Shown here: piece after piece, positions 44,270 through 52,736 of the stretch
Position numbering within the stretch: the first letter of the stretch is position 1
Layout of the letters: every line of letters begins with the position of its first letter
Origin: Beijerinckiaceae bacterium
GTDB lineage: Bacteria > Pseudomonadota > Alphaproteobacteria > Rhizobiales > Beijerinckiaceae
NCBI GenBank assembly: GCA_947452005.1
Contig: CANGBC010000007.1
Span: 1-64,000 of the forward strand
Reading direction: 5' to 3'
Length of the DNA stretch: 64,000 nt
The notes under the pieces: model-generated
What the model was told of the DNA's origin: nothing
Databases searched by the model: none
What the model saw: the letters and a program-made list of their open reading frames with translations, nothing else
Position numbers and translations under genes: made by a program

Positions 44270-44322
44270 TCCTGCCCTGTCTTCTCGGGTGCCAATGGGG
44301 CCTGTGGGTGGCCCCGCCATCT

Positions 44323-44360
44323 GGTTGCTTCGCTAGACTATTGTATATACCAAAGCAACC
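44323..44360. promoter_or_regulatory. Divergent operator candidate between coxL-like and ubiD-like genes
   Basis: GGTTGCTT at 44323-44330 pairs exactly with AAGCAACC at 44353-44360. Inside it lies GTATATAC at 44343-44350, which with its flanks reads TTGTATATACCAA. This shape matches operators of FCD-type GntR regulators. It sits in the 135-bp gap between two divergent catabolic genes, so one regulator could control both. No GntR gene is in the window. Confidence 0.55.
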
Positions 44361-44404
44361 GAATGGGGTGACCTCCACACCCCGCCGAAAAGGGTTTTGG
44401 AACA

Positions 44405-46045
44405 ATGACCAAGGACCAGCGCCGGGGTGCCCCCGCTGACTTTCAGGAACATCTCGCGCTGCTCGAAGAGCGTGGCCTTCTGGTGCGCATTGACCGCCCC
44501 ATCAACAAGGATACAGAGCTGCATCCGCTGATGCGCTGGCAGTTCGTCGGTGGTTACCCCGAGAGCGAGCGCAAGGCCTTCCTGTTCACCAATGTGGTGG
44601 GCTCCAAGGGCGAGAAATACGACATGCCGGTCGTCTGTGGCGCTCTGGCTGGCTCGGAAGAGATCTATGCCGCAGGCATGGGCGTCGCGCCGGAGGACCT
44701 TGGCGAAATCTGGATGCGCGCCATCGACCATCCAATCCCGCCCGAATTCATCGAAACCGCGCCCTGCCATGATGTGGTGATCACGGGCGATGAGCTGACG
44801 CAGCCAGGCAAGGGCCTGTCACGCCTGCCGGTGCCGATCTCGACGCCGGGCTTTGATGCCGCCCCCTATCTGACCGCGACCTGTGTGGTCACGAAAGATC
44901 CGGAAACCGGCGTGCGCAATATGGGCACCTATCGTGCCGGTCTGAAGGCGGAAAACCGCCTGGGCGTGCGCATGGCGTCTCGCCTTGGCGGGGCAGGTGG
45001 CTATTTGCACTGGCTGAAATACCAGAAGCTCGGCAAGCCCATGCCGGTCGCCATTGTGGTTGGCTGTGCGCCGGTCGTCATGTTTACCGGCCCGCAGAAG
45101 CTGTCGACCTCGCAAGATGAAATGGCGGTGGCTGGCGGCCTCGCAGGCCGTGCTCTGCGCGTGACCAAGTGCAAGACGGTGGATCTGGAAATTCCCGCGG
45201 ACGCCGAAATCGTCGTGGAAGGCTATATCGACACAGAGATGCTCGAGCCCGAAGGCCCCTTCGGCGAGAGCCACGGCCATGTCGCGCTGGAAGATTTCAA
45301 CATGTCGATGGTGGTGACCGCCATCACGCATAAGAAGAACGCGATCTTCACGACTATTCTCTCCGAAGTGACGCCCTCGGAATCCTCCATCCTGAAAAAG
45401 AGCGCCTATGAGGCGCTTTATCTCGCGCATCTGAAAAACCAGCTGGAAATTCGCGGCATCAAAAAAGTGGTGATGCACGAGCCGCTGACCAATTTGCGCA
45501 AGGTTCTCTTCCTGCAATTTGCCCATGGCGCACCGCAGACCGAAGTCTGGCGTGGCCTGCAGGGCGCAGCTTCCTTGCAGGCGCAATGCGGCAAGGTGGT
45601 GATCGCGGTTTCCGAGGACATTGATCTCAACAATACGGACGCGATCTTCTGGTCGCTCGCCTATCGCGCCAATCCGATTGAAGATGTGCTGATCATCCCT
45701 CATCGATCGGGTGGGCATGGGCCCAAATCCGGTGCGGGTGGCGATTCCACTTTGTTGATGGATCTCACACTGAAACACACCATGCCGCCGCTGGCACTGC
45801 CCGCGAAGGAATATATGGAAAATTCAAAAAAGATTTGGGAAGAGCTCAACCTCGGCCGACTGTCGGTGAAGGCGCCATGGCATGGCTATGATCTGGGTGA
45901 CTGGTCGCCTGATTGGGATGCCTTCGCGCAAAATGCGGCCAAGGGTGATTGGCTGAAAAATGGCGAAAACACGTTTGGCCGCCGGCGCGCTGGTCTCAAC
46001 CCCGAAACGCCCGTGCGCAAGGTCGAGGGTAAGGACAAGAAGTGA
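44405..46045 (+). CDS. UbiD-family prFMN-dependent decarboxylase
   Basis: A 546-residue enzyme of the UbiD family, which uses prenylated FMN to (de)carboxylate aromatic or unsaturated acids. Conserved elements include [18 protein letters not shown], the prFMN-binding site [25 protein letters not shown] and [18 protein letters not shown] carrying catalytic Glu and Asp. The UbiX partner that makes prFMN is not in the window, so it must be elsewhere. Its TGA overlaps the start of the 2Fe-2S subunit gene (TGATG), coupling it to the molybdenum hydroxylase. Confidence 0.9.
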   Translation: MTKDQRRGAPADFQEHLALLEERGLLVRIDRPINKDTELHPLMRWQFVGGYPESERKAFLFTNVVGSKGEKYDMPVVCGALAGSEEIYAAGMGVAPEDLGEIWMRAIDHPIPPEFIETAPCHDVVITGDELTQPGKGLSRLPVPISTPGFDAAPYLTATCVVTKDPETGVRNMGTYRAGLKAENRLGVRMASRLGGAGGYLHWLKYQKLGKPMPVAIVVGCAPVVMFTGPQKLSTSQDEMAVAGGLAGRALRVTKCKTVDLEIPADAEIVVEGYIDTEMLEPEGPFGESHGHVALEDFNMSMVVTAITHKKNAIFTTILSEVTPSESSILKKSAYEALYLAHLKNQLEIRGIKKVVMHEPLTNLRKVLFLQFAHGAPQTEVWRGLQGAASLQAQCGKVVIAVSEDIDLNNTDAIFWSLAYRANPIEDVLIIPHRSGGHGPKSGAGGDSTLLMDLTLKHTMPPLALPAKEYMENSKKIWEELNLGRLSVKAPWHGYDLGDWSPDWDAFAQNAAKGDWLKNGENTFGRRRAGLNPETPVRKVEGKDKK

Positions 46046-46518
46046 TGCTCAGCGTGTCTCTCACGATCAATGGCGAGAAAGTCTCAGCGCAGGTTGATCC
46101 GCGCACGCTGCTGGTGAAATTCTTGCGCGAGCATCTGCGCCTCACCGGCACGCATGTGGGCTGCGACACGACGCAATGTGGCGCCTGCACGATCATCTTC
46201 AATGGTGATGCTGTGAAGAGCTGCACCATGCTGGTCGCACAAGCCGATGGTGGTGAGGTCACGACGATTGAGGGGCTTGCCAAGGGTGACAAAATGCATC
46301 CCGTGCAAGAGGCCTTTCATGTGCATCACGGTTTGCAATGTGGCTTCTGCACGCCGGGCATGGTGATGCGCTCGGTGGATTTGCTGAACAAGATTCCAAA
46401 ACCGACAGAAGACGAGATCCGCCACGGCATGGAAGGCAATCTGTGCCGCTGCACGGGCTACCATAATATTGTCGCGGCCATTCAGGCGGCATCGGGACAA
46501 GAGACGATTGGTCATTAG
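46045..46518 (+). CDS. 2Fe-2S small subunit, xanthine dehydrogenase/CoxS family
   Basis: A 157-residue small subunit with two [2Fe-2S] clusters: the plant-ferredoxin-type motif [13 protein letters not shown] then CTMLV, and the C-terminal motif [10 protein letters not shown] with [12 protein letters not shown]. It passes electrons from the molybdenum site to FAD in the intact enzyme. The start at ATG 46045 overlaps the ubiD stop, so it is co-translated with the decarboxylase although its usual partner, the large subunit, is on the opposite strand. The medium FAD subunit is missing. Confidence 0.93.
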   Translation: MLSVSLTINGEKVSAQVDPRTLLVKFLREHLRLTGTHVGCDTTQCGACTIIFNGDAVKSCTMLVAQADGGEVTTIEGLAKGDKMHPVQEAFHVHHGLQCGFCTPGMVMRSVDLLNKIPKPTEDEIRHGMEGNLCRCTGYHNIVAAIQAASGQETIGH

Positions 46519-46521
46519 CGC

Positions 46522-46602
46522 CGTCATTGCGAGCGCAAGCGAAGCAATCCAGAGGCAACACGTGTGGCTTCTGGATTGCTTCGTCTCCGGCTCGCAATGA
46601 CG
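46522..46602. repeat. Palindromic repeat element, copy 9
   Basis: Starts CGTCATTGCGAGCGCAAGCG and ends CTCCGGCTCGCAATGACG, with inner GCAATCCAGA/TCTGGATTGC. It lies between coxS and the following binding-protein gene; the frame of the latter runs through it, but translation starts after it. Confidence 0.9.
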
Positions 46603-46622
46603 GGGCAAAGTTGGAGGATCAG

Positions 46623-47639
46623 ATGAAGAAGATATTTGCAGCTGCTTTGGCAGTGTGTGTTTCAGCGCCCGCTCTCGCGCAGGATTTTTTCGCTGGCAAG
46701 AATGTCACCATTCTCGTTGCCTCGTCGACCGGCGGCGGTCTCGACACTTATGCGCGTCTCGTGTCGCGTCACTTCCACAAGCACATTCCCGGTCGCCCCA
46801 ATATCGTCGTGCAGAATATGCCGGGCGCGGGCGGCAATATTGTCGCACAGAATCTTTATAATATTGCACCCAAAGACGGCACGGTCATGGGTGTGACTTT
46901 CCCAAGCGTGATTGTCGATCCGCTGCTGACCGAAGGCGTCAAGCGCGAGTACGACGCGACCAAGTTCAATTATGTCGGCAATGCCCATTCGGAAGTTCTG
47001 GTCTGCGTGCTGCGCAAAGATGCACCCGTGCAGAAGCTCGAAGATCTGCGCACCAAGGAAGTCATCATCGGTGCAACAGCTCCGGGCTCAACCACGGCGG
47101 ACTTCCCGAAAATCGCCAATGGCGTGCTCGACACCAAGATGAAGCTGGTCACCGGCTACAAAGGCTCACGTGAAGTGACGCTGGGCATTGAGAGCGGCGA
47201 AGTGCAGGGCATTTGTGGTCTCGGCTACTCGACCGTGAAGGTTCAATATCCTGACATCATGAACAATCCTTTCGCGCGCATCTTTGCGCAGGAAGACATG
47301 ACGGGTCATCCAGTGCTGAACAAGGCTGGCGTGCCCTTGATGATTGATCTGGCCCGCAATGCAGACGAGCGCGCGGCCATGCAGATGTTCTACGGACAGA
47401 ACGCGATTGCGCGTCCGTTTATCCTGCCGCCCAATGTGGCAGCTGATCGCGTCGCATTGTTGCGCAAGTCGTTTGATGAAACGATGAAAGATCCTGAGCT
47501 TCTGGCAGAAGCCGAAAAAATGACGATTGATGTGGTGCCCAGCAATGGTGAGGCAGTCACAAAAATCGTCGACGCTCTTTATGCCACTCAGCCCGCTGTC
47601 ATCGCACGCGTGAAAGAAGCGTTGGCCCGTTCGAAATAG
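46623..47639 (+). CDS. Tripartite tricarboxylate transporter-type binding protein (Bug family)
   Basis: A 338-residue periplasmic protein with signal peptide MKKIFAAALAVCVSAPALA and mature start QDFFAGKNVTILVASSTGGG. The Bug family binds organic acids such as succinate, tartrate or aromatic carboxylates for TctAB-type transporters. Further motifs are VVQNMPGAGGNIVAQNL and KREYDATKFNYVGN. Start at ATG 46623 is preceded by GGAGG. No tctA/tctB gene is in the window, as with many Bug genes that serve as sensors or work with remote transporters. Confidence 0.9.
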   Translation: MKKIFAAALAVCVSAPALAQDFFAGKNVTILVASSTGGGLDTYARLVSRHFHKHIPGRPNIVVQNMPGAGGNIVAQNLYNIAPKDGTVMGVTFPSVIVDPLLTEGVKREYDATKFNYVGNAHSEVLVCVLRKDAPVQKLEDLRTKEVIIGATAPGSTTADFPKIANGVLDTKMKLVTGYKGSREVTLGIESGEVQGICGLGYSTVKVQYPDIMNNPFARIFAQEDMTGHPVLNKAGVPLMIDLARNADERAAMQMFYGQNAIARPFILPPNVAADRVALLRKSFDETMKDPELLAEAEKMTIDVVPSNGEAVTKIVDALYATQPAVIARVKEALARSK

Positions 47640-47649
47640 GTGCCGTCAA

Positions 47650-47673
47650 CCTTCTCCCGCATGCGGGAGAAGG
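47650..47673. repeat. 24-bp perfect palindrome
   Basis: The half-site CCTTCTCCCGCA is followed by its exact complement, giving a dyad with no spacer. It lies between the Bug gene and the convergent hydrolase gene, 10 bp after the former's stop. No T-run follows, so it may be a transcription-blocking hairpin or a dispersed palindrome. Confidence 0.7.
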
Positions 47674-47687
47674 GATTCGCGCTCTTC

Positions 47688-48473
47688 CTAAATAATCTCG
47701 CGCAGCTTTGCCGCGATCTGGGCGGGGATTTCGAGCGGCGACAAATGCCGTGCGCCCTTGGCAATGGTCAGTTGCGAGCCCTTGATATGGGCGTGCAGAT
47801 ATTCGGCCATGGCAACGGGCGTTGCATAATCTTCTTCACCCACAACGATGCGTGTTGGCACATCAATGCCAGCAAGGCCTGCGCGCATGTCGGCAACACC
47901 CAGCATGATGCAGCTGGCGTGATAGGCATGGGGTTCATTGGCCACAAACACTTTGTTGCAATGCTGCACGACATCATCATGCGTGGCATTGAACGCATCC
48001 GAGAACCAGCGTGATTTCTGGAAAGGGATCAGCGAGGCCAAGCCATCAGCGACACCCTTGTCGGCGCGCTCTTTCCAAGACTTCGGAGCATCTTCACCAT
48101 ACCAGGCAGTCGTGTCGCAGAGCGCGAGGCTTTTGACGCGGGCCTTGTGGCGGATGGCGAAAGCCAAAGTCACGCAACCACCCATCGAGCAGCCGCCCAC
48201 AGTGACTTGGGCCCAGCCCAGATGATCGAGCACATCGGCCAGATCATCGGCAAACTGGTCGACCGTGTAAGTGCCCTGCGGCTTGTCGGATGCACCATGT
48301 CCGCGGCAATCGATCACGAGGACGGCGGCATCCTTGGCAAGATCTTCAGCCACCGGCTGCCAGAACGTGCGATCCATGGCCAGCGAATGGATCAGCGCTA
48401 CCTTCTTGGGCGCGTCCGGATTGCCAAAAATCGTATAGCCAATGCGAATGCCGTCACGGGTCGTTGCGAACAT
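47688..48473 (-). CDS. Alpha/beta hydrolase, 3-oxoadipate enol-lactonase-like
   Basis: A 261-residue cytoplasmic hydrolase. The nucleophile elbow is GGCSMGGCVTL (Ser in the GxSxG-type motif), and the oxyanion loop region HSLAMDRTFWQPVAEDL precedes it. The C-terminal ARHLSPLEIP supplies the catalytic His. The overall pattern matches PcaD-like enol-lactonases that act late in the beta-ketoadipate route, consistent with the aromatic-acid neighbours, but substrate is inferred. Confidence 0.82.
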   Translation of the reverse strand: MFATTRDGIRIGYTIFGNPDAPKKVALIHSLAMDRTFWQPVAEDLAKDAAVLVIDCRGHGASDKPQGTYTVDQFADDLADVLDHLGWAQVTVGGCSMGGCVTLAFAIRHKARVKSLALCDTTAWYGEDAPKSWKERADKGVADGLASLIPFQKSRWFSDAFNATHDDVVQHCNKVFVANEPHAYHASCIMLGVADMRAGLAGIDVPTRIVVGEEDYATPVAMAEYLHAHIKGSQLTIAKGARHLSPLEIPAQIAAKLREII

Positions 48474-48524
48474 TGTCGTCCACCTTTTTTATGTTGATCT
48501 GGCGCGTCTTTATCAGAGCTCGGC

Positions 48525-48607
48525 CGTCATTGCGAGGAGCAAAGCGACGAAGCAATCCAGAGGCAGCACGTGTGGCTCTGGATTGCTTTGCGGCGCTCGC
48601 AATGACG
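48525..48607. repeat. Palindromic repeat element, copy 10
   Basis: Starts CGTCATTGCGAGGAGCAAAG and ends GCGGCGCTCGCAATGACG, with inner GCAATCCAGA/CTGGATTGC. It separates the hydrolase gene from the cupin-type gene, six bases from the latter's stop. Confidence 0.9.
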
Positions 48608-48612
48608 GGGAA

Positions 48613-49131
48613 CTAGTCTGCAATCTCATCGCGCTTGGAGGAGAAATGGTAGCGCGGGATTGTATCGAGATCGCAGCCCGTCATGCGCACCACCCAAGCA
48701 CTTTCAGGGTGCGCGGTGGAATGGATCAAGCCGGGTCCATAGGCGCGCGTTTGTCCCGGGCCAATCGCATAGCGCTCGGTGGCGCGCAGCACGACGCGCT
48801 CGTCAGTCACGTCGTTGACCCGCTCATATTCTGTCATCTCGGTGTGATTGCGAATATTGGCGTAGATGGCCCAGCTGTCACCATGGCTGTGCGGCTTGCC
48901 CGTCTTCCCGCCTTTTTGCACATGCGCGAAAAGATAAAAGCCGGTGTCGGGATCATGGGTGAGCAATTGTTTGCCCGGCGGATCGTCTTCGCGAAAGGCA
49001 TGGGCCACAAAATCCGGATCGCTGATCAGCATGGCCAGGCCCGCGCTGATCTTCTCCAGCGCCACATCCAGCTTTTCTGTCTTCAGGATCTGGCTGCTGT
49101 TGTCCCGAAATCTGTCCAGCGCGCGTGTCAT
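48613..49131 (-). CDS. Cupin-type metal-dependent protein
   Basis: A 172-residue protein with cupin features: HVQKGGKTGKPHSHGDSWA, whose His residues and downstream acid resemble cupin motif 1, and a later YGPGLIHSTAHPE, giving a second His-rich element. Such folds include dioxygenases and decarboxylases; no subfamily is recognised. It is divergent from the envelope operon and transcribed towards the hydrolase, with which it may form a unit. Confidence 0.7.
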   Translation of the reverse strand: MTRALDRFRDNSSQILKTEKLDVALEKISAGLAMLISDPDFVAHAFREDDPPGKQLLTHDPDTGFYLFAHVQKGGKTGKPHSHGDSWAIYANIRNHTEMTEYERVNDVTDERVVLRATERYAIGPGQTRAYGPGLIHSTAHPESAWVVRMTGCDLDTIPRYHFSSKRDEIAD

Positions 49132-49261
49132 GTGATCCTCCCGAAGCGGTTCTTCTTATGGCCCTCAGAATAAGCCCTTGGCTTGGTCTTCAGCAAGAGC
49201 GGAACAAACAGGGCTGCGCTGAGTTTTTCAGCCCAGTTCCGCCACTCTGATGGAAGGGATC

Positions 49262-49726
49262 ATGGGCATGAACAGCGAGACGGGCACATCGAATGTCATA
49301 GAGACGGCACGCTCGGCTGCAGCGCAAGCCGGGCTAGATCCAGGCAAGCTTGCGCAAGAAATGGGTGCGAAGCTGAAAGACGTCGCGGAGACCCAGAAAC
49401 AGGCAGGTGCCGAAACCGTCATGGGCGTGGCGCGTGCCATTCGCTCAGCCGCGGGTGATCTGGAGCGCGAGTCCCCGCAAGTGGCGCAGGTCGTGCGCAG
49501 CGCGGCCACGACGATTGAAAATCTCACGCGCGACATCAACCAGCATTCGGTCGAAGATATGAGCCAGGCTTTGATCGATATGGCACGGCGCAGCCCGGCG
49601 GTGTTTTTTGCGGGCTCCATGCTGGCTGGCTTTGCTCTGTTTCGCTTTCTCAATGCAGCGCAAGCGGTCTCTCACGCAAACCCATCTGAGAGTGGATCAA
49701 AGGCAACAAGCGGGGCGCAACGATGA
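49262..49726 (+). CDS. Envelope-associated protein, first gene of a three-gene operon
   Basis: A 154-residue protein with an alpha-helical, coiled-coil-like body (long Ala/Glu/Gln-rich stretch, for example KLAQEMGAKLKDVAETQKQA) and one membrane segment near the C-terminus (SPAVFFAGSMLAGFALFRFL). Such proteins resemble small inner-membrane stress proteins. Start at ATG 49262 preferred from AAGGGATC just upstream; the ATGs at 49250 and 49268 are alternatives. Overlaps the next gene as ATGA. Confidence 0.6.
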   Translation: MGMNSETGTSNVIETARSAAAQAGLDPGKLAQEMGAKLKDVAETQKQAGAETVMGVARAIRSAAGDLERESPQVAQVVRSAATTIENLTRDINQHSVEDMSQALIDMARRSPAVFFAGSMLAGFALFRFLNAAQAVSHANPSESGSKATSGAQR

Positions 49727-50121
49727 AACAGGATCAACAGCGTTCAACCATGGATCTGATCTCGGACGGGCTGAATGAGGCGTCGGCCCTTTTGGCGTCG
49801 GAAGTGAAATTGCTGCGTGCCGAGGTGAATGAGAAAATCAATCAGGTCATCGCCTCGATTGTGATGATGGCAACAGCGGCGATCTTTTTTCTGGGCGCGC
49901 TTTTTCTGTTGCTGGAGGCAGGCGTCGCTTATCTGGTGGAGATGGGTTGCTCCACGACCATCGCCAGTCTGATCATGTTTGCGCTGTCGGCGGTCGTCGG
50001 GATCATTTTGTTTTTCGCCGGAAAATCGGGGCTTGCCGCCGACAAGCTCAAACCCGAGCGGTCAATGAATCAAATCAATCGCGACATTGCCATGGCGCGG
50101 CAAGTGTCGTCTGGTCGCTGA
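49723..50121 (+). CDS. Holin-X/DUF1469-type membrane protein
   Basis: A 132-residue protein with two membrane segments separated by a short loop (VIASIVMMATAAIFFLGALF and LIMFALSAVVGIILFFAG) and an N-terminal amphipathic helix. The pattern matches the DUF1469/holin-X superfamily, which despite its name is found in chromosomal operons of non-phage bacteria. Its start overlaps the stop of the previous gene. No lysis genes are nearby, so a phage origin is unlikely. Confidence 0.75.
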   Translation: MKQDQQRSTMDLISDGLNEASALLASEVKLLRAEVNEKINQVIASIVMMATAAIFFLGALFLLLEAGVAYLVEMGCSTTIASLIMFALSAVVGIILFFAGKSGLAADKLKPERSMNQINRDIAMARQVSSGR

Positions 50122-50134
50122 CAAGGAGTGAGAC

Positions 50135-50860
50135 ATGATGAATATCGGCGCGCAATTGCGTGACAATCCGCTCTCGCTTCTGCTGATTGGGGCAGGGGTG
50201 GGACTCATGATCACGCGCAACATGACCAATGGCTATCAAGGCGGCATGGGGCTTTATCGCGATGACTCGAAAGGCGACATGATGCGTCGTCTGTCAGATC
50301 CCACAGCAGGCTATGGTTCGCATGAAGATGAGCGCCGCGGCTCCCGCGATGTCTTGTCGCGTGCGCAAGAAGCTGTCTCCTCACAGGCCGAAAATATCCG
50401 TGACACAATGATGGAGACCTATTCATCCGCCAGTGAGAGCGTCACTGAAATGGGTGAGCGCGCCGCGCAGATGACGCAACGTGCAACAAGTGGTCTGGCG
50501 ACATTGGCCAGCGAGCAACCATTGGTGCTGGGCGCTTTGGGTCTGCTGGCGGGGGCCGCGCTGGCCGCAATGTTGCCACGCACGCAAATTGAGGATGAAT
50601 ACGTGCGCCCTGCCGCACGGCAATTGCGTGATCAGGCATCCTCCATGGCCAATGAAACGCTGCAGCGCGCCAAGGGGGCTGCCGGCAAAGTCGCTAATGT
50701 CCTGTCGTCTGAATTTTCCAATGAGACGGACAAGGCCTCCTCGGGCGCCAGTGGCGGGCCAACGCCCTCAGGGATGGTGCCCGACAAGCCGGAGCCCGGC
50801 TCTGCGCGACCGACGGAAAATATCTCCGCCGGGCATGGGGCATCAGGGTCACGCAGCTAA
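50135..50860 (+). CDS. Membrane-anchored protein, third gene of envelope operon
   Basis: A 241-residue protein with an N-terminal hydrophobic stretch (LSLLLIGAGVGLMI), a long helical middle with repeated Ser/Ala/Glu (SRDVLSRAQEAVSSQAENIR) and a second short hydrophobic segment (PLVLGALGLLAGAALAAML). The C-terminal third is low-complexity and Gly/Ser-rich. AAGGAG precedes the ATG. Similar three-gene units of single- and double-span proteins (YqjC/D/E-like) are known in other bacteria; here it is called by analogy only. Confidence 0.6.
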   Translation: MMNIGAQLRDNPLSLLLIGAGVGLMITRNMTNGYQGGMGLYRDDSKGDMMRRLSDPTAGYGSHEDERRGSRDVLSRAQEAVSSQAENIRDTMMETYSSASESVTEMGERAAQMTQRATSGLATLASEQPLVLGALGLLAGAALAAMLPRTQIEDEYVRPAARQLRDQASSMANETLQRAKGAAGKVANVLSSEFSNETDKASSGASGGPTPSGMVPDKPEPGSARPTENISAGHGASGSRS

Positions 50861-50887
50861 GGCAGCGCGTCTCTGCTAGTTTCTGGC

Positions 50888-51769
50888 ATGGCCGATTCTC
50901 ATGTCTTGCGCGCGGGTCAGGCCCGCGCGTTTTTTTCTTCACTGGGTGGCGAATGTCGCGGCTGGCGCGTCGGCGCGCGCAAGATGCTGTGGCCGGGTGA
51001 CGAGGCCATCTGGCCCGCAGTGGCGCCTGTCCTGTTTCCCACCTGCGGCTGGTCGCGCGATGGCGTGATCCGCGTGGGGGCTGAGAGCTATCCGATGCCC
51101 GTGCATGGCTTTGCTGCGCAATCCTTGTTTGCGTCAACCCGGCTTGGCGAGAGCGCCATCTGCTTCACGCTGGTCGACAATGAAGAGACACGAAAGCATT
51201 GGCCCTTCGCCTTCGCGCTCTCCATCACCTACACGCTGGTCGAAACAGCGCTGGCTGTGACCTGCGTGATTGAAAACCGCGACACGCAGGTCATGCCCTA
51301 TGCCGTCGGCCTGCATCCGGGTTTTGCGCTGGACTGGCAGGCGGGTGCGCATCGGTTTGTCTTTGAGACACCTGAGCGCGCGGACGTGCCGGTCATCGCG
51401 CCCGGTGGGCTGTTTTCAACTAGCCGACGCCCGGTGCCGCTGAACGGTAGGGTGCTTGATCTGGAGCCAGCCTTGTTTGAAGCCGAGGCGCTTTGTTTTA
51501 CGGATGCAAAGAGCCGGTCTTTCGCGCTGGAGGCACCAGACGGGCGCCTCACCATTGCAGCGCCGGATTTCCCCCATCTGGTTCTCTGGAACAAGCAGGG
51601 GGGGGCGTATCTCGCCATCGAGAGCTGGACGGGCACGGGCGACCCTGAGGGGTTTGAGGGCACGCTGCTCGAGCGCCCGTCGATGATCCATCTCGCACCG
51701 GGTGCCAGTCGCAGTCATCATGTGCGCTATTCTTGGGAGCCGCTTGGCAGGGCCATGGCCAGCGCCTAA
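50888..51769 (+). CDS. Aldose 1-epimerase-family protein
   Basis: A 293-residue protein of the galactose-mutarotase fold. The motifs VLFPTCGWSRDG, PMPVHGFAAQ and LHPGFALDW supply His and Glu-type residues of the active site. Family members interconvert alpha and beta sugars or bind sugar phosphates; the substrate is not known. It is 27 bp after the envelope operon and 33 bp before folD. Confidence 0.85.
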   Translation: MADSHVLRAGQARAFFSSLGGECRGWRVGARKMLWPGDEAIWPAVAPVLFPTCGWSRDGVIRVGAESYPMPVHGFAAQSLFASTRLGESAICFTLVDNEETRKHWPFAFALSITYTLVETALAVTCVIENRDTQVMPYAVGLHPGFALDWQAGAHRFVFETPERADVPVIAPGGLFSTSRRPVPLNGRVLDLEPALFEAEALCFTDAKSRSFALEAPDGRLTIAAPDFPHLVLWNKQGGAYLAIESWTGTGDPEGFEGTLLERPSMIHLAPGASRSHHVRYSWEPLGRAMASA

Positions 51770-51802
51770 AAGGCGATGGAAACGCGCGGGGAGTTTGGGT
51801 CC

Positions 51803-52729
51803 ATGGCTGACATTCTGGTGAAGTCCGAAAGCGGGGCTCTGATCATCGACGGCAAGGCGGCGTCAGTCGCGGTGCTGGCGGAGGTTGCCAGGGGTGCAGC
51901 CGAGTTGATCGCGTCAGGCATTCGCCCGGGACTCGCGGTTGTGCTGGTGGGCGAAGATCCCGCAAGCCAGGTCTATGTGAAGTCGAAGGGCAAGGCGGCC
52001 GAGACCTGTGGCTTTCACTCTGTGCAGCACACGCTATCAGTCGAGACATCCCAAGCCGATCTCATCGCGCTCGTGCACAAGCTGAATGCGGATCCCGCCA
52101 TCCACGGCATTCTCGTGCAATTGCCGCTGCCCAAACATATCGACAGCCAGCTAGTGCTGGAGACCATTGCACCTGCCAAGGATGTTGATGGCTTTCACCC
52201 GGTCAATGCGGGCTTGCTCGCGATTGGGGATCGCAAGCGCGCGCTCGTGCCCTGCACGCCGGCGGGCTCGCTGATCCTGTTACAAAAAGCCATGGAAGCT
52301 CTGGGCCGCCCGATAGCAGGCTGCGATGCTGTTGTGGTCGGTCGCTCCAACATTGTGGGCAAGCCGATGGCGCAATTGCTGCTGGCCGAAAGCGCCACCG
52401 TGACCATTGCCCATTCACGCACCAAGGATCTGGCCAGCGTTTTGAAGCGCGCCGATATTGTCGTCGCCGCCGTTGGCATTCCTGAAATGGTCAAGGGCGA
52501 GTGGATCAAGCCTGGCGCTGTTGTCATTGATGTGGGCATCAATCGCGTCGCGGGCGAAGGCCTCAACGCCAAGGGCGAGCCCAAGACCAAGCTGGTCGGC
52601 GATGTCGATTTTGCTGGTGCGGCGAAACAGGCTGCTGCCATCACGCCGGTGCCGGGCGGTGTTGGCCCGATGACGATCTGCATGTTGATGTCCAACACGC
52701 TGACCGCCGCGCGTCGTTCCAAGGGCTGA
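51803..52729 (+). CDS. folD: Methylenetetrahydrofolate dehydrogenase/cyclohydrolase
   Basis: Bifunctional folate enzyme oxidising 5,10-methylene-THF and hydrolysing 5,10-methenyl-THF. [21 protein letters not shown] holds the catalytic Lys and Tyr region, [12 protein letters not shown] and [10 protein letters not shown] are the next family motifs, and [15 protein letters not shown] is the C-terminal signature. 308 residues. Start at ATG 51803, ten bases after GGGGAG; an upstream in-frame ATG at 51776 has a weaker context. Together with glyA it supplies one-carbon units. Confidence 0.95.
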   Translation: MADILVKSESGALIIDGKAASVAVLAEVARGAAELIASGIRPGLAVVLVGEDPASQVYVKSKGKAAETCGFHSVQHTLSVETSQADLIALVHKLNADPAIHGILVQLPLPKHIDSQLVLETIAPAKDVDGFHPVNAGLLAIGDRKRALVPCTPAGSLILLQKAMEALGRPIAGCDAVVVGRSNIVGKPMAQLLLAESATVTIAHSRTKDLASVLKRADIVVAAVGIPEMVKGEWIKPGAVVIDVGINRVAGEGLNAKGEPKTKLVGDVDFAGAAKQAAAITPVPGGVGPMTICMLMSNTLTAARRSKG

Positions 52730-52736
52730 CGCAATC

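Noticed and set aside
49723-50121. Prophage holin
   Set aside because: Matches the chromosomal DUF1469 family in a three-gene envelope operon; no endolysin, spanin or other phage genes are nearby.
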